A stretch of 64,000 nt of DNA from Metellina segmentata. Taxonomy: Eukaryota > Arthropoda > Arachnida > Araneae > Tetragnathidae. Under the pieces are notes generated by a model. The model did not search any database and was not told the DNA's origin. It saw only the letters and a program-made list of their open reading frames with translations. A program made the position numbers and the translations under genes. Numbering within the stretch: the stretch's first letter is position 1; each line of letters opens with the position of its first letter. This document shows, in pieces, positions 1 to 11,383 of this stretch. The stretch is from NCBI GenBank assembly GCA_947359465.1, contig OX375874.1:87473672-87537671 (forward strand), in the 5' to 3' direction.

Positions 1-403
1 CATTGGAATCGCACCTTTACCCCCTTCTCCAAAAACACAATTCAGTCGATCCAGGACGTAAGCACTCACCATGTGACGCACGCGAGTTACTATGTATAGC
101 AAACTAAGATTTCGCGTTCAAACAAGACGTACGAGAGTTGTTCAATGAAGAATGATCATAATTTTTTTTAAAGGGGATTAAAAAAATCAAGAAAAATAAA
201 ATTCATATTGAATGTGCAGCGGGATAAGTGGAGAATAGATAGCGCAAGTTTCAGGGTCATGACGTAATTGCTGAGGACTTGGCAGCCGGACAAGAACGCC
301 TAGATGTTCTTTCGCCTACGGCAAAAATGGATGTGACACGCGAAGCACTGCATTGTCATTTTGTTTTCGCCATAAAAAATCGTCAGATCTTTCAAAAAGC
401 AAT

Positions 404-662
404 GTCATGTATGTTCCCTATCCTCCATACAGTCCTGATGTAGCACCATGCGATTTTTTTTTCTTTTCCCGAAATTGAAGAAACTCCTCCGAGAAAAGCG
501 GTTTTCATCATCATAGGCAGTAGCAAAAGCTGCGTAGGCGATTTTGAAGGACCTGTCAAAAATGGCTTCAAGCATGTGCTTGAAGACTAGAAAAGAGGTG
601 GGATAAGTGCATTACATGTAATGGGCAGTATTTTGAGGAATACCATAACAATTTGAAGGATT
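404..662 (+). pseudogene. Decayed mariner-type transposase, C-terminal part
   Basis: Two parts of a mariner transposase C-terminus can be read. From about 410 the frame gives YVPYPPYSPDVAPCDFFF, which matches the family's YSPDLAPxDxxLF block holding the third catalytic Asp. An extra T in a T-run then shifts the frame into a PKLKKLLREKRF-like stretch. From 599 the frame gives WDKCITCNGQYFEEY, the counterpart of the terminal W-x-x-C-I-x-x-x-G-x-Y-F-E motif. In-frame stops and frameshifts separate the blocks. The upstream 230-403 is too degraded to place the second catalytic Asp. The copy is certainly inactive. Family assignment rests on motif recognition only, and no terminal inverted repeat was found. 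Confidence 0.75.
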
Positions 663-1540
663 GGTATTGGAATTTATTTTTTATTAATTTATGTTATATC
701 AAGTTGGACTTATTCCAAAGCGGACGTATACCGAGGTACCGCTGTATTTTATAACAAAACGCGAATTCCGAAACTAATTAGTCAAATGATTCCATCTAAG
801 CTTTTCTCAGCTTCTTTCTCTTCACAACACGACGACCTATTAGTTAATGACAGGCATTCCTGTCGTCCGTTCTTGTTCCGTTATTTAATGAAACGCGGCG
901 GAATATCGCACAAAGGACTCCTGGAGGGAAATAAATCGTTTGACACAATGACTTCCATTGGTGGAAAAAGGCATTTAGAGAGCGATAAGACCTCCCTTGC
1001 TCTTGACGGAGCAGTCACTGCGGGAGTTGGTCTCTGAAAAATCGCCTCCTAACGATAAAGAACACGATTTCTTTCTCGGGACATGACAATGCTCTGTTTT
1101 AAGAACTTGCCATCAATTCCAACCTCTATCTCTCCAAAGAACAGGCCGGCTTTATTGTTTCCTCCGATGGCAACCTCACGATCGTGAATGAATGGATGGA
1201 GAATGTAACGAATTTTCTTTTGAAAGGAAAGGGATCTATGTGTAGCAAAAAAAAAAGACAGATTCTTTTAGTGTCCGTGTCTCTATTGAACCGTGTGTCC
1301 GTTATTTTTTTTAATTTTTACAGAAATCTTTTTATTTTTCTTATTTTTTTGAATTAGTATAAATGGGTTTTCCCAATGCCCGATTGATTGAGCATTAGTC
1401 ATCATGGCACCAGAAGGATTGGCAGGACCTTTCCTGAGGTATCATCAGCACACGTGCTAAACCTTAGAATTCAACCCCCTCTTCTCAAAACATTTCATTT
1501 TCTAAAAGAACTCAATTCATCAAGCCTTTGTCTCTTGCCG
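663..1540. other. No gene supported; AT-rich with short chance ORFs
   Basis: I see no recognisable gene. An 83-codon frame at 786-1037 and a 63-codon frame at 1388-1579 have no family motif, and the second runs into the SINE that follows. Homopolymer T and A runs lie around 1240-1350. Confidence 0.5.
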
Positions 1541-1845
1541 GGCCGCGGTTGCCATGTTGGAAGAGTAACGGATTCGTAATCGGAGGGTTTCGAGTTTGAA
1601 TCCAACCAAAGACTATCATGTACATAGAAGGCTGGTGCAAGTTAAATCTGTCATGGCCTCAAATGTCTTCTCATTGCGTGGTGTGGAAATTTGGAGAGTG
1701 GGGTGCCAGTTAAGGTGTGACCTCGTCATATGACCGTAGTTCAAAATTACGTGGTGTTGTCCTCAGATCTTCCCCATCGAGTTTGATTCTGGACCGACGC
1801 TAATAGCCCGTTGTGTTGCTCCAATGAGATGTTAATTAAATACCT
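1541..1845 (+). mobile_element. tRNA-derived SINE copy, long-tail subtype
   Basis: The head has a tRNA-like layout: a degraded A-box region near 1545-1570 and a B-box-like GAGTTTGAATCC near 1590-1602. The body (GGCTGGTGCAAGTTAAATC, then GGAAATTTGGAGAGTGG) and the tail (AATAGCCCGTTGTGTTGCTC) recur at 11886-12255 and, inverted, at 14643-14965. The copy is old, with many substitutions, and I found no clear target duplication. Confidence 0.75.
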
Positions 1846-1998
1846 ACCTACTTATGTCTGATGCTAAGTGTTTTTGAATGCCCTTCTGAAAACAATTTCA
1901 AGTACACGTTTCACCAAATGCCGAATGCAAGTGCCCAGCGCATCACTAAATAACTGCTTTAAACATAGGTTCGATAGGTAGCATTCCAAAAAATGGTA

Positions 1999-2421
1999 CT
2001 CGCAAGCAGGGCCCGATTTAGAAAATTTGGTATAATAGGCACAACACGCAGGAAGGGCCCCCCCTCCCCCCATATAAATTTTGTTCATCACAAAAACTAA
2101 TTTTATAACAATAATTGGTACTTACGTATTTGACTGTTGACCGTTTCACAGATGTCACCAAAAAGTTTGAGAAAATCGTGACATTACTTATAACTCTTGG
2201 CAAAACAAAATAAAGCAGATGAAAATTAAAAACATAACAATTAGATAATTAATGTAATTACAAGAATGTGATAGTGGGGGAAACGGTCGACGGACATTTA
2301 CTTAAATACCCAATAATTTATGTAACTACTTAAAAACTTTTAAAATTTTTTAGATACTTTTGAAACTTAGGGGCCCTCTATATTATGGGGGCCTAATGAT
2401 AAATCAGGGCCTGCTCGCAAG
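1999..2421. mobile_element. Non-autonomous hAT-type element with 8-bp target duplication
   Basis: The element spans 2007-2413 (407 bp). Its ends are imperfect inverted repeats: CAGGGCCCGATTTA at the left, and CAGGCCCTGATTTA when the right end is read inward. The 8-bp sequence CTCGCAAG flanks it exactly on both sides (1999-2006 and 2414-2421). An 8-bp duplication with CAGG-type ends is the signature of the hAT superfamily. There is no transposase frame, only AT-rich DNA with G/C runs next to each end, so it would need a transposase supplied in trans. The intact duplication suggests a fairly recent insertion. Confidence 0.85.
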
Positions 2422-2630
2422 GTTAACTCTTTGGAAGGTCCTAAGTTAAAAAAAAAAAGAAGCTTTATGGATTAAGAACTTACCTTATTTGAATGCATTG
2501 TGCACAGGACAAAAGTCTGTTTTTTAAGGTGTGGTAGACTCCCTTATGTTTCATCACTCATCTAAACGCTCCTAGACTCAGAATATGAAACATTCCGAAG
2601 AAGCAACCAGTTGTACAAAAATCATTCAAA

Positions 2631-2935
2631 TGGTTTTACCAAGATGGAGCATCCTGTCTAACAGCTCAAGCGACCATATTGATTCTAAAGGATGCATTTT
2701 CTGGCCACATAAAATCTGATAATGTCGATTGGTCTTCTCGTTGCCCTAATTTGCCGGTGCCGGATTTTTTACTATGGGACTGCTGAAAGAAAATAATTTA
2801 GGCTAACAAGCTGACAACGATACAACAGCTTTAACAAAGAATTTGCTAAGAAAGTGAACAAATCCCCCTGAAATATGCTCAGATGTAATGAAAAATATGT
2901 AGCACTGCCATTTGACCAATATCTAAGTACGTGTG
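2631..2935 (+). pseudogene. Decayed Tc1/mariner-superfamily transposase fragment
   Basis: From 2631 an open frame of about 50 codons begins WFYQDGASCLTAQAT. This is the counterpart of the WFQQDGAxxHTAxxT block holding the second catalytic Asp. It continues to VDWSSRCPNLPVPDFLLWD, the counterpart of the W-P-x-R-S-P-D-L-T-P-x-D-F-F-L-W block. A TGA near 2785 and further stops follow, with recognisable IPPE and VMKN-like remnants in shifted frames to about 2930. The N-terminal half is absent and I found no terminal repeats. It belongs to a different mariner-like lineage from the relic at 404-662. Confidence 0.75.
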
Positions 2936-2939
2936 ATTC

Positions 2940-4880
2940 CATAAATTATTGTCATTAAGTGAATAAACAATAGGAAAAACAGTTTTAAGAAAATGTTTTG
3001 ATCAAAAGTTATTCCAAAACAAAATGGCGCCTTTATATAAAAAATCCCTATTTTCAAAATCCTTTGTCCTTTTCCTCAAGATCTGTCTACAGGCTAAATT
3101 TTAAAATAAGGGATCGATTTTAAAATAAGGGTAAGTACGTGAAGCAAAAGTGAAAAGTTTCTCGATTGATCCGATTACAGAAATCACTTTTCCAGATTGT
3201 GCCCGACAAATATTGACTAGAAATAACAAAAAATATTTAAATCTTGTTTCTCGAAGTCACTTTTGAAGCGTTGTTGTGATAAGTAGATATGAAAATATTC
3301 GTGAGAAGAAAAACAAATATAAGTTTTAAAATTTCATTAACACTTTTTTTCTTTTTTAATTTAAGTTAAGTTATTACAAATTCAAATAAATGACTCTTGG
3401 ATTCACATGAAATTAGTATTCTGTGTTTGTAATAGTCTTGTTGACGTTTTCAATGCCTCACGGGAAGACTCGAGCCTCATAACAGTAACACTCCAGAGCT
3501 CCGGATGTTGAATCATCAAGTGAACCAAAAAAGAATTTTCTATCTTTTATTCTATATGTTGTTTGCACATATAATTCATTTATCTTTGTTTCTTATGCTT
3601 ACCGTTCATTCCATTTTTTAAATCACTCAAAATATTTTAGACAACCCAACCGATTTGGAAACACCAAATCTAAAGTTATCACCTAAGAAAACACCCTAAC
3701 ACCTTTGTCGATAAAAAAAATAAATACATATTTTCTTTTATCTTGAAAAGAAACTGTCCGCTCAAAAATGTCTGGCTACAGTTTACAGTGACAGAAAGAT
3801 TATTGATTGGATTATTGAAAGATCGTGACTAAAAGCCCAATTGCAAACATCCAGTCTTGACTACAAAGAGTTCGATAACCACCTCGTTTCACCAGCTCAG
3901 ATGGTACAAAGCCATGAGTCACCCAAAATATCTTCCATTCCCAGACCTGCCCGCCTGCATGTCTAAACTTGTCCAAAGAGCCCATTCACTTCTTCAGCTG
4001 GCCCCTTCCCTTCTACAGCTGATAACAGTGGTGGACTTACGACTGGCTGGTGCCCGATTTCTTCCCCTCTCTAAGTATCCCTGTTGCTTTGTTGTACCAG
4101 TTCCCTTTCTATAAACCTCTGAATCCAACAGTGGCATGTTCCGTAGAGACTGCTTAGCACAACAATAGAGTCATGTGAATGACTTCTTGAAGATTTCATC
4201 TAGATTCCCCATACCTGGGGATCAAAACAGGGCTGTAACAAGTGGTTGGACTGGAATGTCGATGTCGTGCCATTAGAAATCTCATGAACTATTCAAGAAA
4301 ACCTAGATTCGGAAAATATATATTTGTTTCTGGTTTATAGTTTGATAAACGGTGGAAAGTGCGCTTAATTTTGAAGTGACATAATAGTATTGGTAGGGCC
4401 AAATTCGATGGCATTTGCATTTTGGAGTCCCTTTTATAGAAACGAACATGTTTTTAGTATATTTTTGAGATTTAGGGAACATAATTTTATATTTTTGATG
4501 CATCACTTTAGTCATTGTCTTGCATTTTATTCTGTTCTTTTTTTAATAATCGTTTGGATCATGCTTGAAACCATATTGGCCGATCACCAAAACATAACTT
4601 TCATACATAGTTAATTTTAGAAAATTCTAAAGTCACTACTTAATACGACCGTTTTATTTACATTACTAACCTAAAAAATAATCTGGAAAACGAGTAACCC
4701 TTTCACACAGAAACTATTCTCACAATGCTTCTTTTTTTTTTTAATCTCCTCGTTAAAAAAGTTTTGCTAGAAAAATAGAAACACTACGTTCTCTCACACA
4801 AAGGTACATGTTTTACAAATATCCAGATTCATCAAGCAATTGTATTCATTAGATCTTTGAATAACGTCATGCTGAAAAAG
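2940..4880. other. No gene supported; AT-rich
   Basis: Only chance frames are present. The longest covers 3857-4114 (85 codons, Leu-rich, no recognised motif), within a slightly GC-richer patch at 3840-4130. No RNA gene or promoter signal was recognised. Confidence 0.45.

Positions 4881-4881
<1 letters not shown>

Positions 4882-4938
<57 letters not shown>
4882..4938. repeat. (TA)n microsatellite
   Basis: About 28 uninterrupted TA dinucleotides run from 4882 to 4938. Confidence 0.98.
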
Positions 4939-4941
<3 letters not shown>

Positions 4942-5068
4942 AGTTTGGCTTTTGGCGGTGAAAATATAGAAAGAATATTCACCTTTTCAAATATATTTTT
5001 CAGTTTTTTTACTAAGATGGTGAGATTTTTACTCCCTTTATGTCTCACACCAAAGATGTTAAACTACC

Positions 5069-5782
5069 ATCTAGAGCAGTGCTCCCCAACCTTTTTATCG
5101 CCGCGGACCGGATGAACGTTTGATAATTTTAACGCGGCCCGCTAGGGGGAGGGAGAGACGTTGATTGTTTATATTTTAGATTGGTTTTGATTTAATAATT
5201 TTAATTTAATTGGATTTAAACATGCCTTCAAAATAAAATACAGTTACACCAAAAAATGAATATAATGTGATTTAACATTTTAACTCACTAGAACGCTAAA
5301 TCAATAAAATAGTTTCCCAACCACAAAAAAAAACACGACTCTTTTAAAAGCAAAGACAGGTGATCGAGCACCAACTAGGAGATGAATGTTTAGGCTTAGT
5401 CTCGCCTAAAATCCCCGCTAATGTCTGAAACATGTCCAAAATGCCTCTGTTCACGCGCTGTCCCCACAACTTCAGTTTGGCTTTAAATGCAGCTACTTTG
5501 TCTGCCAACTTGAAAACAGTTGTCACATTTGTCAAAATAAGAAAATAGAGACATACAGAATTCAGAAATCGTAATTGAAGCTCTAGTAACAGAACAAATT
5601 TCAAGTTCTGATTTACAGCCTCCTAATTTGAGTGGACATTTCATAGATAAGAACCGCAGAAATCCGAGATAAATACATCAAAGTAAATAAAATGGAAATA
5701 ATTTAATATTTCTTGGGCGGCCCGGTACCATTTGATCCACGGACCGGTACCGGCCCGGGGGCTGGGGACCACTAATCTAGAG
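5069..5782 (-). mobile_element. hAT-type deletion derivative with 8-bp target duplication
   Basis: The element occupies 5077-5774 (698 bp). Terminal inverted repeats are CAGTGCTCCCCAACC at the left and TAGTGGTCCCCAGCC at the right read inward, matching at 12 of 15 positions. The flanking 8-bp ATCTAGAG is identical on both sides (5069-5076 and 5775-5782). GC-rich subterminal blocks (around GCGGACCGG at 5100-5150 and GGACCGGTACC near 5740) face each other. A transposase fragment survives inside on the minus strand, so this is an internally deleted copy of an autonomous element rather than a short miniature element. Confidence 0.88.
5344..5604 (-). pseudogene. hAT transposase internal fragment
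   Basis: An 86-codon frame reads LNSVCLYFLILTNVTTVF, then KLADKVAAFKAKLKLWGQRV, then a DMFQTL block. This pattern (L-N-x-L-N...T-x-F-x-L-x-D-K-V-x-A-F-x-x-K-L-x-L-W, then a D-M-F-P-like block) is typical of the middle of hAT transposases related to the domesticated ZBED5/GTF2IRD2/SCAND3-like proteins. The BED zinc finger, catalytic residues and C-terminal dimerisation region are all absent. The fragment lies wholly inside the hAT element at 5077-5774 and fixes its orientation as minus. It is not expected to make a functional protein. Confidence 0.75.
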
Positions 5783-5859
5783 CACTCCTAAATATCAAAT
5801 GAGAGAATATTTACATATACGAGCAGTCATAATATATCTAGAATACTCCTATACATATA
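5783..5859. other. Short spacer, nothing recognised
   Basis: AT-rich spacer between the hAT element and the first copy of the dispersed repeat. Confidence 0.4.
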
Positions 5860-6150
5860 CATTGCGTCTCCAACAAAAAGGCAATCGATTTTTGAAAAGG
5901 TGCAAAAGGTATTTAGAAGGCTGCAATAAGCAAAACGAGAAATGATAATCGCTGTGGATGTTTTCCCCCTCTAACTCGTTACCTTTGCTATCACTTTGAA
6001 ATCCCAAAATTGGAATCCGCAATCAAATCGCTAGTTCTAGACGCGTTTTGTTTGTGATTCGACTTATCTAATTTGAGGAATAGACTCTCATTCAAAACGT
6101 GATTGAACAGCTAGCTCGCTGGAGCCGGACCATAACTCGCCTTAACTATT
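5860..6150 (+). repeat. Unnamed dispersed repeat, copy 1
   Basis: This region aligns by eye with 7040-7385 and 7440-7830. Shared blocks in order are a CAATCGAT/CAGTCGAT start, AAAAGGTGCAAAAGG, GATGTTTTCCCC followed by AACTCGTTA, GAATAGACTC, and a GGAGC(C/T)GGAC end. No coding frame or inverted repeats were seen, and the class is unknown. Confidence 0.6.
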
Positions 6151-6159
6151 TCAAGGAAC

Positions 6160-7035
6160 ACGATGCGTCCGACCTTCCCTGAAAAAATATTGTGCATAGC
6201 GCACAATTCCACCCTTATCTCCGATCTCATTAGAATTTCATCAAATATCGGAGAGCTTCACGTTTATCTATATAAACAACGACATCGCATTAAATATTTT
6301 TGCAGCAAGCATTCCGATAAAAAAAAAATCCCTTCTCAGGCGTTCAACAGATTTATTATTCACGTCAAGACGGAATTTAAATGACCAACAGAAAGCACCG
6401 GTCTTTCCCCATAAAATAAACCTCACCAAATAACTGCTAGACGTGGAGCAATAAATAAAATTGATCTCGTTAATAGAATCTCTGCTTCCAAGAACCAGAG
6501 AGCTTTAAAAATGCTACGCGAAAGGGCATTAGAGAGAGGACCCCTCTCTACCTGCTATTAGCCATAAACCAGATTGGCGCTATGCATGTCGAGCTCCCAT
6601 TATACCTGGAAGGCAGCCCCGCTCACCTAAGCACACATGCTCTATTTCAGCACTTACAAAAGCCTGCTCCCCTCTCCAACGAAGCGCGTTCGGGGGGGAA
6701 TGGGTTGACTCATTCATATTTCAGAGAATGGATCGTTCCGTGGAGAGAAGGGGAAGTCCATTTCCATTTAAGATCCAGGAGTTTAGTTTCGGTTCTTCGC
6801 GGTATCCAATGGTGCAATGTTTTCTTGGAAGCAAGGAATTGATTGGATTTTGTGCACGTGGATTTTTCCAAAGAATGCTGCCATGGAAACTGGGAGAAAA
6901 TGAGAGGATTATAAATTTTCTTCTAAGAATTATTCCACATAATAATCGATATCATGATACAGTTGGATGTGATACGAGAGCATGTTTTGACCAAAGCGAA
7001 ATTTCTCCAGTGCAGTATTTCCCTTGTCGGTAAGG
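6160..7035. other. No gene supported; several overlapping chance ORFs
   Basis: Frames at 6163-6384, 6582-6842 and 6728-7033 (73-101 codons) carry no recognised domain. Base composition is slightly richer in G+C than the surroundings around 6540-6780. I cannot assign this stretch. Confidence 0.4.
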
Positions 7036-7039
7036 GTGG

Positions 7040-7385
7040 GGGGGGGAGTCTCCAATATAGTGAGACTCCGACAAGAAGACAGTCGATCTTGGGTCAGTCG
7101 ATTAAAAAAAAAAGTGTGAAAGCGTGTTCAAAGTAGGCTGTGGTGCGCAAAAGCATGAATGGTGGATCAGTGTGAATGTTTCCCCTGCCAATCGTTATCA
7201 ACGCTATCACTTTCAGGCTCGAACTTAGAACTAGATTCTGTGCTAAAGACGCCAATTGTGAAGGGGATTTGTTTATATTACCACCAGTCCCCTAATTTAA
7301 CGAATAGACTCGTCACATCACTCAACTGCCATCTCCTGGGAGCTGGACTATATCATGGTGAGGGGCCCGGGATCTAAGGAGTCTC
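7040..7385 (+). repeat. Unnamed dispersed repeat, copy 2
   Basis: It carries the same ordered blocks as the copies at 5860 and 7440: CAGTCGATCTTGGGTCAGTCG, GGCTGTGGTGCGCAAAAGCATG, CTAATTTAACGAATAGACTCG and GGGAGCTGGACTATA. The 72-codon frame at 7159-7377 lies inside this repeat and is not supported as a gene. Confidence 0.65.
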
Positions 7386-7548
7386 CAGGAAACTTAGAAA
7401 GACTTTATACTGTCCCATGCAATCGGTTTATGTATAAAGGTGTATAGTTCTGGTCCGACGATAATTCAGTCGACCTTGGGTCAATCAAGTTTCCAAAAGG
7501 TGCGAAGGTTCAGAAAAGGCTGTCGCACGCAAAACCATGAATGGCGAT

Positions 7549-7570
7549 CTCTCTCTCTCTCTCTCTCTCT
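7549..7570. repeat. (CT)n microsatellite
   Basis: About eleven CT dinucleotides sit inside copy 3 of the dispersed repeat. Confidence 0.9.
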
Positions 7571-7658
7571 GTAGATGTTTTCTTCCCTTTCAACTCGTTA
7601 GCATTTCGTAGTTTCGGCGCCAAACGGTAAACTTAGTATACCAGAATCTGCGCTAAAG

Positions 7659-7698
7659 CACTACCTCCTAGCCACTACGCTCTCGGAGGTAGTGGCTA
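7659..7698. repeat. Two overlapping perfect hairpins
   Basis: TAGCCACTAC (7669-7678) pairs perfectly with GTAGTGGCTA (7689-7698). CACTACCTCC (7659-7668) pairs perfectly with GGAGGTAGTG (7685-7694). The two 10-bp stems are mutually exclusive. The sequence is absent from the other copies of the host repeat. Confidence 0.85.
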
Positions 7699-7830
7699 AA
7701 GATGCCAATGAAGAGCTTTATTTAGGTTACTACTAGTCCCCAAATTTAACTTATGAACTAGTTCAAAACTACTCGACTCAATTACCAACTTGTGGGAGCC
7801 GGAATATAGTAATTGTTTAAAGAAACACAA

Positions 7831-10800
7831 GGAGAAAGGTATACATGTGTGACGATTAAACGTTCTGTTTGTGGCATGCATATTTTTATTTCATGAGAAG
7901 CCCGTTATATAAACTGTTCTAGGGAATTGTACACGTGGGAGTCTGGATGAGGCATCCGGAGTAACATATGGAATTTCTTTCGAATTCATACCAGTTGAAA
8001 AATGTTATAGTTCGAATTCCATCTGTAACTTGGATTTGTGTTGCCCAAAGGATGTGTCTAATATATTGGCTAAGACCTCATTTCTCAAGTAATCATTCAT
8101 TTCCGATTGAGACATCGCATGGATGCACTATCTCCAACTCCACGCAATCTCGAAGCAGGATTAAATTATTTTTTAGATCCCGTTTCAGGTACATGTGGTT
8201 GATTTCTTGATCACTCGAGGATCGGGTCAGAGAACTTTGCAAGTTCTACACCATGCGCTTGACTACACTATGCCTCTTACCCTCTCAATGTTACTTGTTT
8301 AATAAGATTTTTCAATGAAAAATTTTGGTTTAGAATAAAAATATTTAAATTTTATAACTTGGTTAAATCAATATTATATTACATATTCGTTCATGAGTTC
8401 GGTGTATTGGCTCCGCCGTCACGATATCTTTTATAGACATGAAACGTAATATGCATGAAAATGTTGATAAAATCAATATAAGAAACTAAAAGTAAAACAT
8501 TACTAGCAAACGATGAAGACTAACTCTTTAAACACAAACACGCGAATATTTAGGATGGTAAATAGTTCAGTTTTTTAGCCTGTAAATACTGTTGAGTATG
8601 AATTATGTTCTTTTTAGTGCAAACGATACAACGTTATTACGCGAGTCTGAAACTCTATTAGTTTTGATTTGGCTGCATCTACAAAGCAATTGAAAAGCAA
8701 TGGTCATCAAATAAACCTCTACTTTTTAATAATCGAATAAAGATAGATATTTTCACTTCTGTCTACACAATTACGACCAAACTAATACCGCCTGTAACTT
8801 ATAAATAGGAATTTCTGTATTCAATTATGAACTTATCAGGCATATCTCAAATCGCTGTTCGAATTGCATGAAATTTGAAAATGCACATCCACACAGTTGT
8901 AGGGAATCTTACAATTCTTTCAACAAAATAAATAAATCATATAATGCTTACGACGGTATTTATTTTATATGTACTAATGAAAATTTTCCAATTGACTGCA
9001 ACGCGCGTTAGAGTAAATAATAAATAATTGTCAGCTTTAAATAGTAAAACACCTTGAGCCATATTGAAAAGAAAGTAGAACTTTTGTCAGAAAGTCAGCA
9101 TTTAGAAAAAGTTATATTAATTTAGTTCACTGAAAGTGTTAAATAACGTTCCAAACAATTACTAATAATGAATTTCATACTGCACAAGCCTATTTGTTAG
9201 GCAGTTTACTAAATACATAAATAAGAAAAGCAAGTACGTTCGGTCAATTTTCGATCAAACGAACTACTAATTTTATCAGATTCTTCTATGCCCACTCCAA
9301 AATGTCTTATTCTACTGAAAATTTATAAAAATTTATAAAATTGTAAAATACAAAATAGAGTACTGGTTTCTTTTCTAGAAAAAGGGATGTTTCTGAACTT
9401 TATACATCTAATTATCAAAAGTCAATATGATGTTTATAGTGGACACAATTTTAAAAAACAAAAAGGAAGATATGTCTGCTTAATATGTAACAAATGCTTA
9501 ATGTAAACAAACCACCGTAAGACGAGAAATATACTTCCGGTTATCCAATGTTCTCTCTGGGTAGATAACGGAGATACTTTAAAATGTTGTCAAATAACAT
9601 CATTTACGTACAGAACACACGCGCGCGCGTTCTACCACAAAAACAATAGCATCATCTACATTTACCTTTGCAGAAAGTCTCTCATAAGGTCATAAGAGTC
9701 TTCTTGCAATAAATCCTACATTAGAATATATTTGCATAAAACAAGTAAAAATATAGTTATTTGAGATAATTTTTTATTTCAATTCTTGTTTCAAGTTGCA
9801 CTTTATTGGAGACATGATATAGCTTAAAATAGAACTTTGGCAAAGGAAGCTAATGTTTCTAAACTCTTGTATTTGATGACGTATATATGTGTTTTGTTTC
9901 TTTATCTTTTGGAAAGTAGACAGAGCGAACTTGTTCGTAGTTCTTGGTGGTCAAAAATGTTTCGAGAAATGATACATTAATTAATTCTGAAACATTATTT
10001 TCTTTATTTCAACTTAATGATATTAACTTGAAAGAAAGTATAAAAATTGATTAACAATCGTCACACACACACACAAGGTTCCGCGATTTCATTCATTAAC
10101 TAACCGAACTTAGCAGAGACTGCTGTTCCGAAGTTAACTTACGTCATATTTGTTTCTTATCTCCGGTTTCACCATAAAAACTAGCAGAGCGACGGACTTT
10201 TTTAATGGCTCCTGTTTATTAGTCTTCAGGCTAAAGTAGGAAAGGCAGCTCCCGTCTTGTTTTGTGCTCTCCGGTTGTTTGTGAGAAGAGAATTTAATAT
10301 CTTGTCTTCTCCCTTTTCAGAATAGCAATACGATTGTAAGAGGCAACATTAATGGAAAAATTGACTTTAAACAGTTATAGCCTAAGAAATTAATAACTTA
10401 AGGCACAGTACTGCAACATATTTCTGACAAGGACTGAAATGTGCTTAAAACCACAAAACATTTCCCTCCAAAGTATAACCACTTTTTCCCAATAATTTTG
10501 TAACACCACCCACCCCATCAGACAATTGCGTTCGGGAACTCTGGTGACCAATGTGCGTTCATATGTAAAGCATATGACCAATTCAAATGACGAAGGAACA
10601 CGTTCAAAAATACAAATCAAGGCCATCCAACAAGAAATTAAAACATCAATCCTCTCGGTTGGGATGAATAGCAATAAATCAGTACATTAAGAGTTGCGAG
10701 AATGGGAACTAGAAGAGCGGTATGATTTTCAATTTTATTACATTTCCTCCTCTAAAGTTCCCTTAAGCACAATTCTTTAAAAAATAACCAAAAATTTGAA

Positions 10801-10869
10801 GAAAAAAAATCCTCCATTGATCCGAAGCTTTTTCCTCGCGATATTACCGTTCCGATTTTTCTGGAAAGC
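7831..10869. other. No gene supported; AT-rich intergenic DNA
   Basis: No coding region or RNA gene was recognised. Short tracts include alternating CG at about 9619-9630 and CA at about 10061-10075. The part at 9605-9725 (GTACAGAACACACG, then TTCTACCACAAAAACAATAG) resembles 52285-52375 and 62650-62700 and is probably a dispersed repeat fragment. Confidence 0.45.
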
Positions 10870-11260
10870 CATTACTTGCATTTTAAGCTTTCCTGAACGG
10901 TTTCTGGCGGTCGTCTTTGTTCTTTGATGACAAGAGGATCCACGTGTGGGGAGAGTTGCATAGATTGCCCGGGATTTTTTTTGCCCGGAACTTTATTCGG
11001 CGCACTGGGAGGAAGGGAGTAATAAATGTGCGAGGACGTCATTAAAGAATCGATTTCAATTTCCTTCGGCGCTAGGTACACGGTCGAATGCGATACTCTG
11101 TGACAGAGCCCATGAATGGAAAATGGCTGCTAATAACACTTCTCGCATCCTGTCATGTTTCGGGGGTCCTTTTGCTCTTTGCCCAGCCGATGCTTTTCGA
11201 TCGCTTCCGAATGATGCCATGTGGGAATCGTGCTGAAACCCTAAATCGGAGACGGAGCCG
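10870..11260. other. GC-richer island, possible conserved non-coding DNA
   Basis: About 390 bp is visibly richer in G+C than its flanks and lacks long homopolymers. It contains CACGTG near 10941 and ATCGATTT near 11050. A 69-codon minus-strand frame (10872-11081) has no recognised motif. This could be a regulatory element or unrecognised exon sequence, and nothing here decides between them. Confidence 0.3.
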
Positions 11261-11363
11261 TTCCTGAGAGGGGGGCTTCTAGAACCGTCTTAAGGCCCAG
11301 GTGGGGAAAATAAGATGGGGGGGGGCTTGACTTCAAAAAGATTAGGGCGGTTGAAAGACAGTA

Positions 11364-11383
11364 AGCCGGTCTGGTGGTTAAGG
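11364..11383 (+). mobile_element. SINE head fragment (A-box part)
   Basis: GCCGGTCTGGTGGTTAAGG matches the first 20 or so bases of the SINE head seen at 18364 and, inverted, at 21110. The match stops at 11383, exactly where the sequence resuming at 11886 would continue. Confidence 0.6.

Larger units (their letters stand above)
7440..7830 (+). repeat. Unnamed dispersed repeat, copy 3
   Basis: This is a diverged copy of the same repeat: CAGTCGACCTTGGGTCAATC, GGCTGTCGCACGCAAAACC, TGCGCTAAAG and GGGAGCCGGAATATAG. Two insertions set it apart: a CT dinucleotide run at about 7549-7570 and a snap-back sequence at 7659-7698. Confidence 0.65.
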
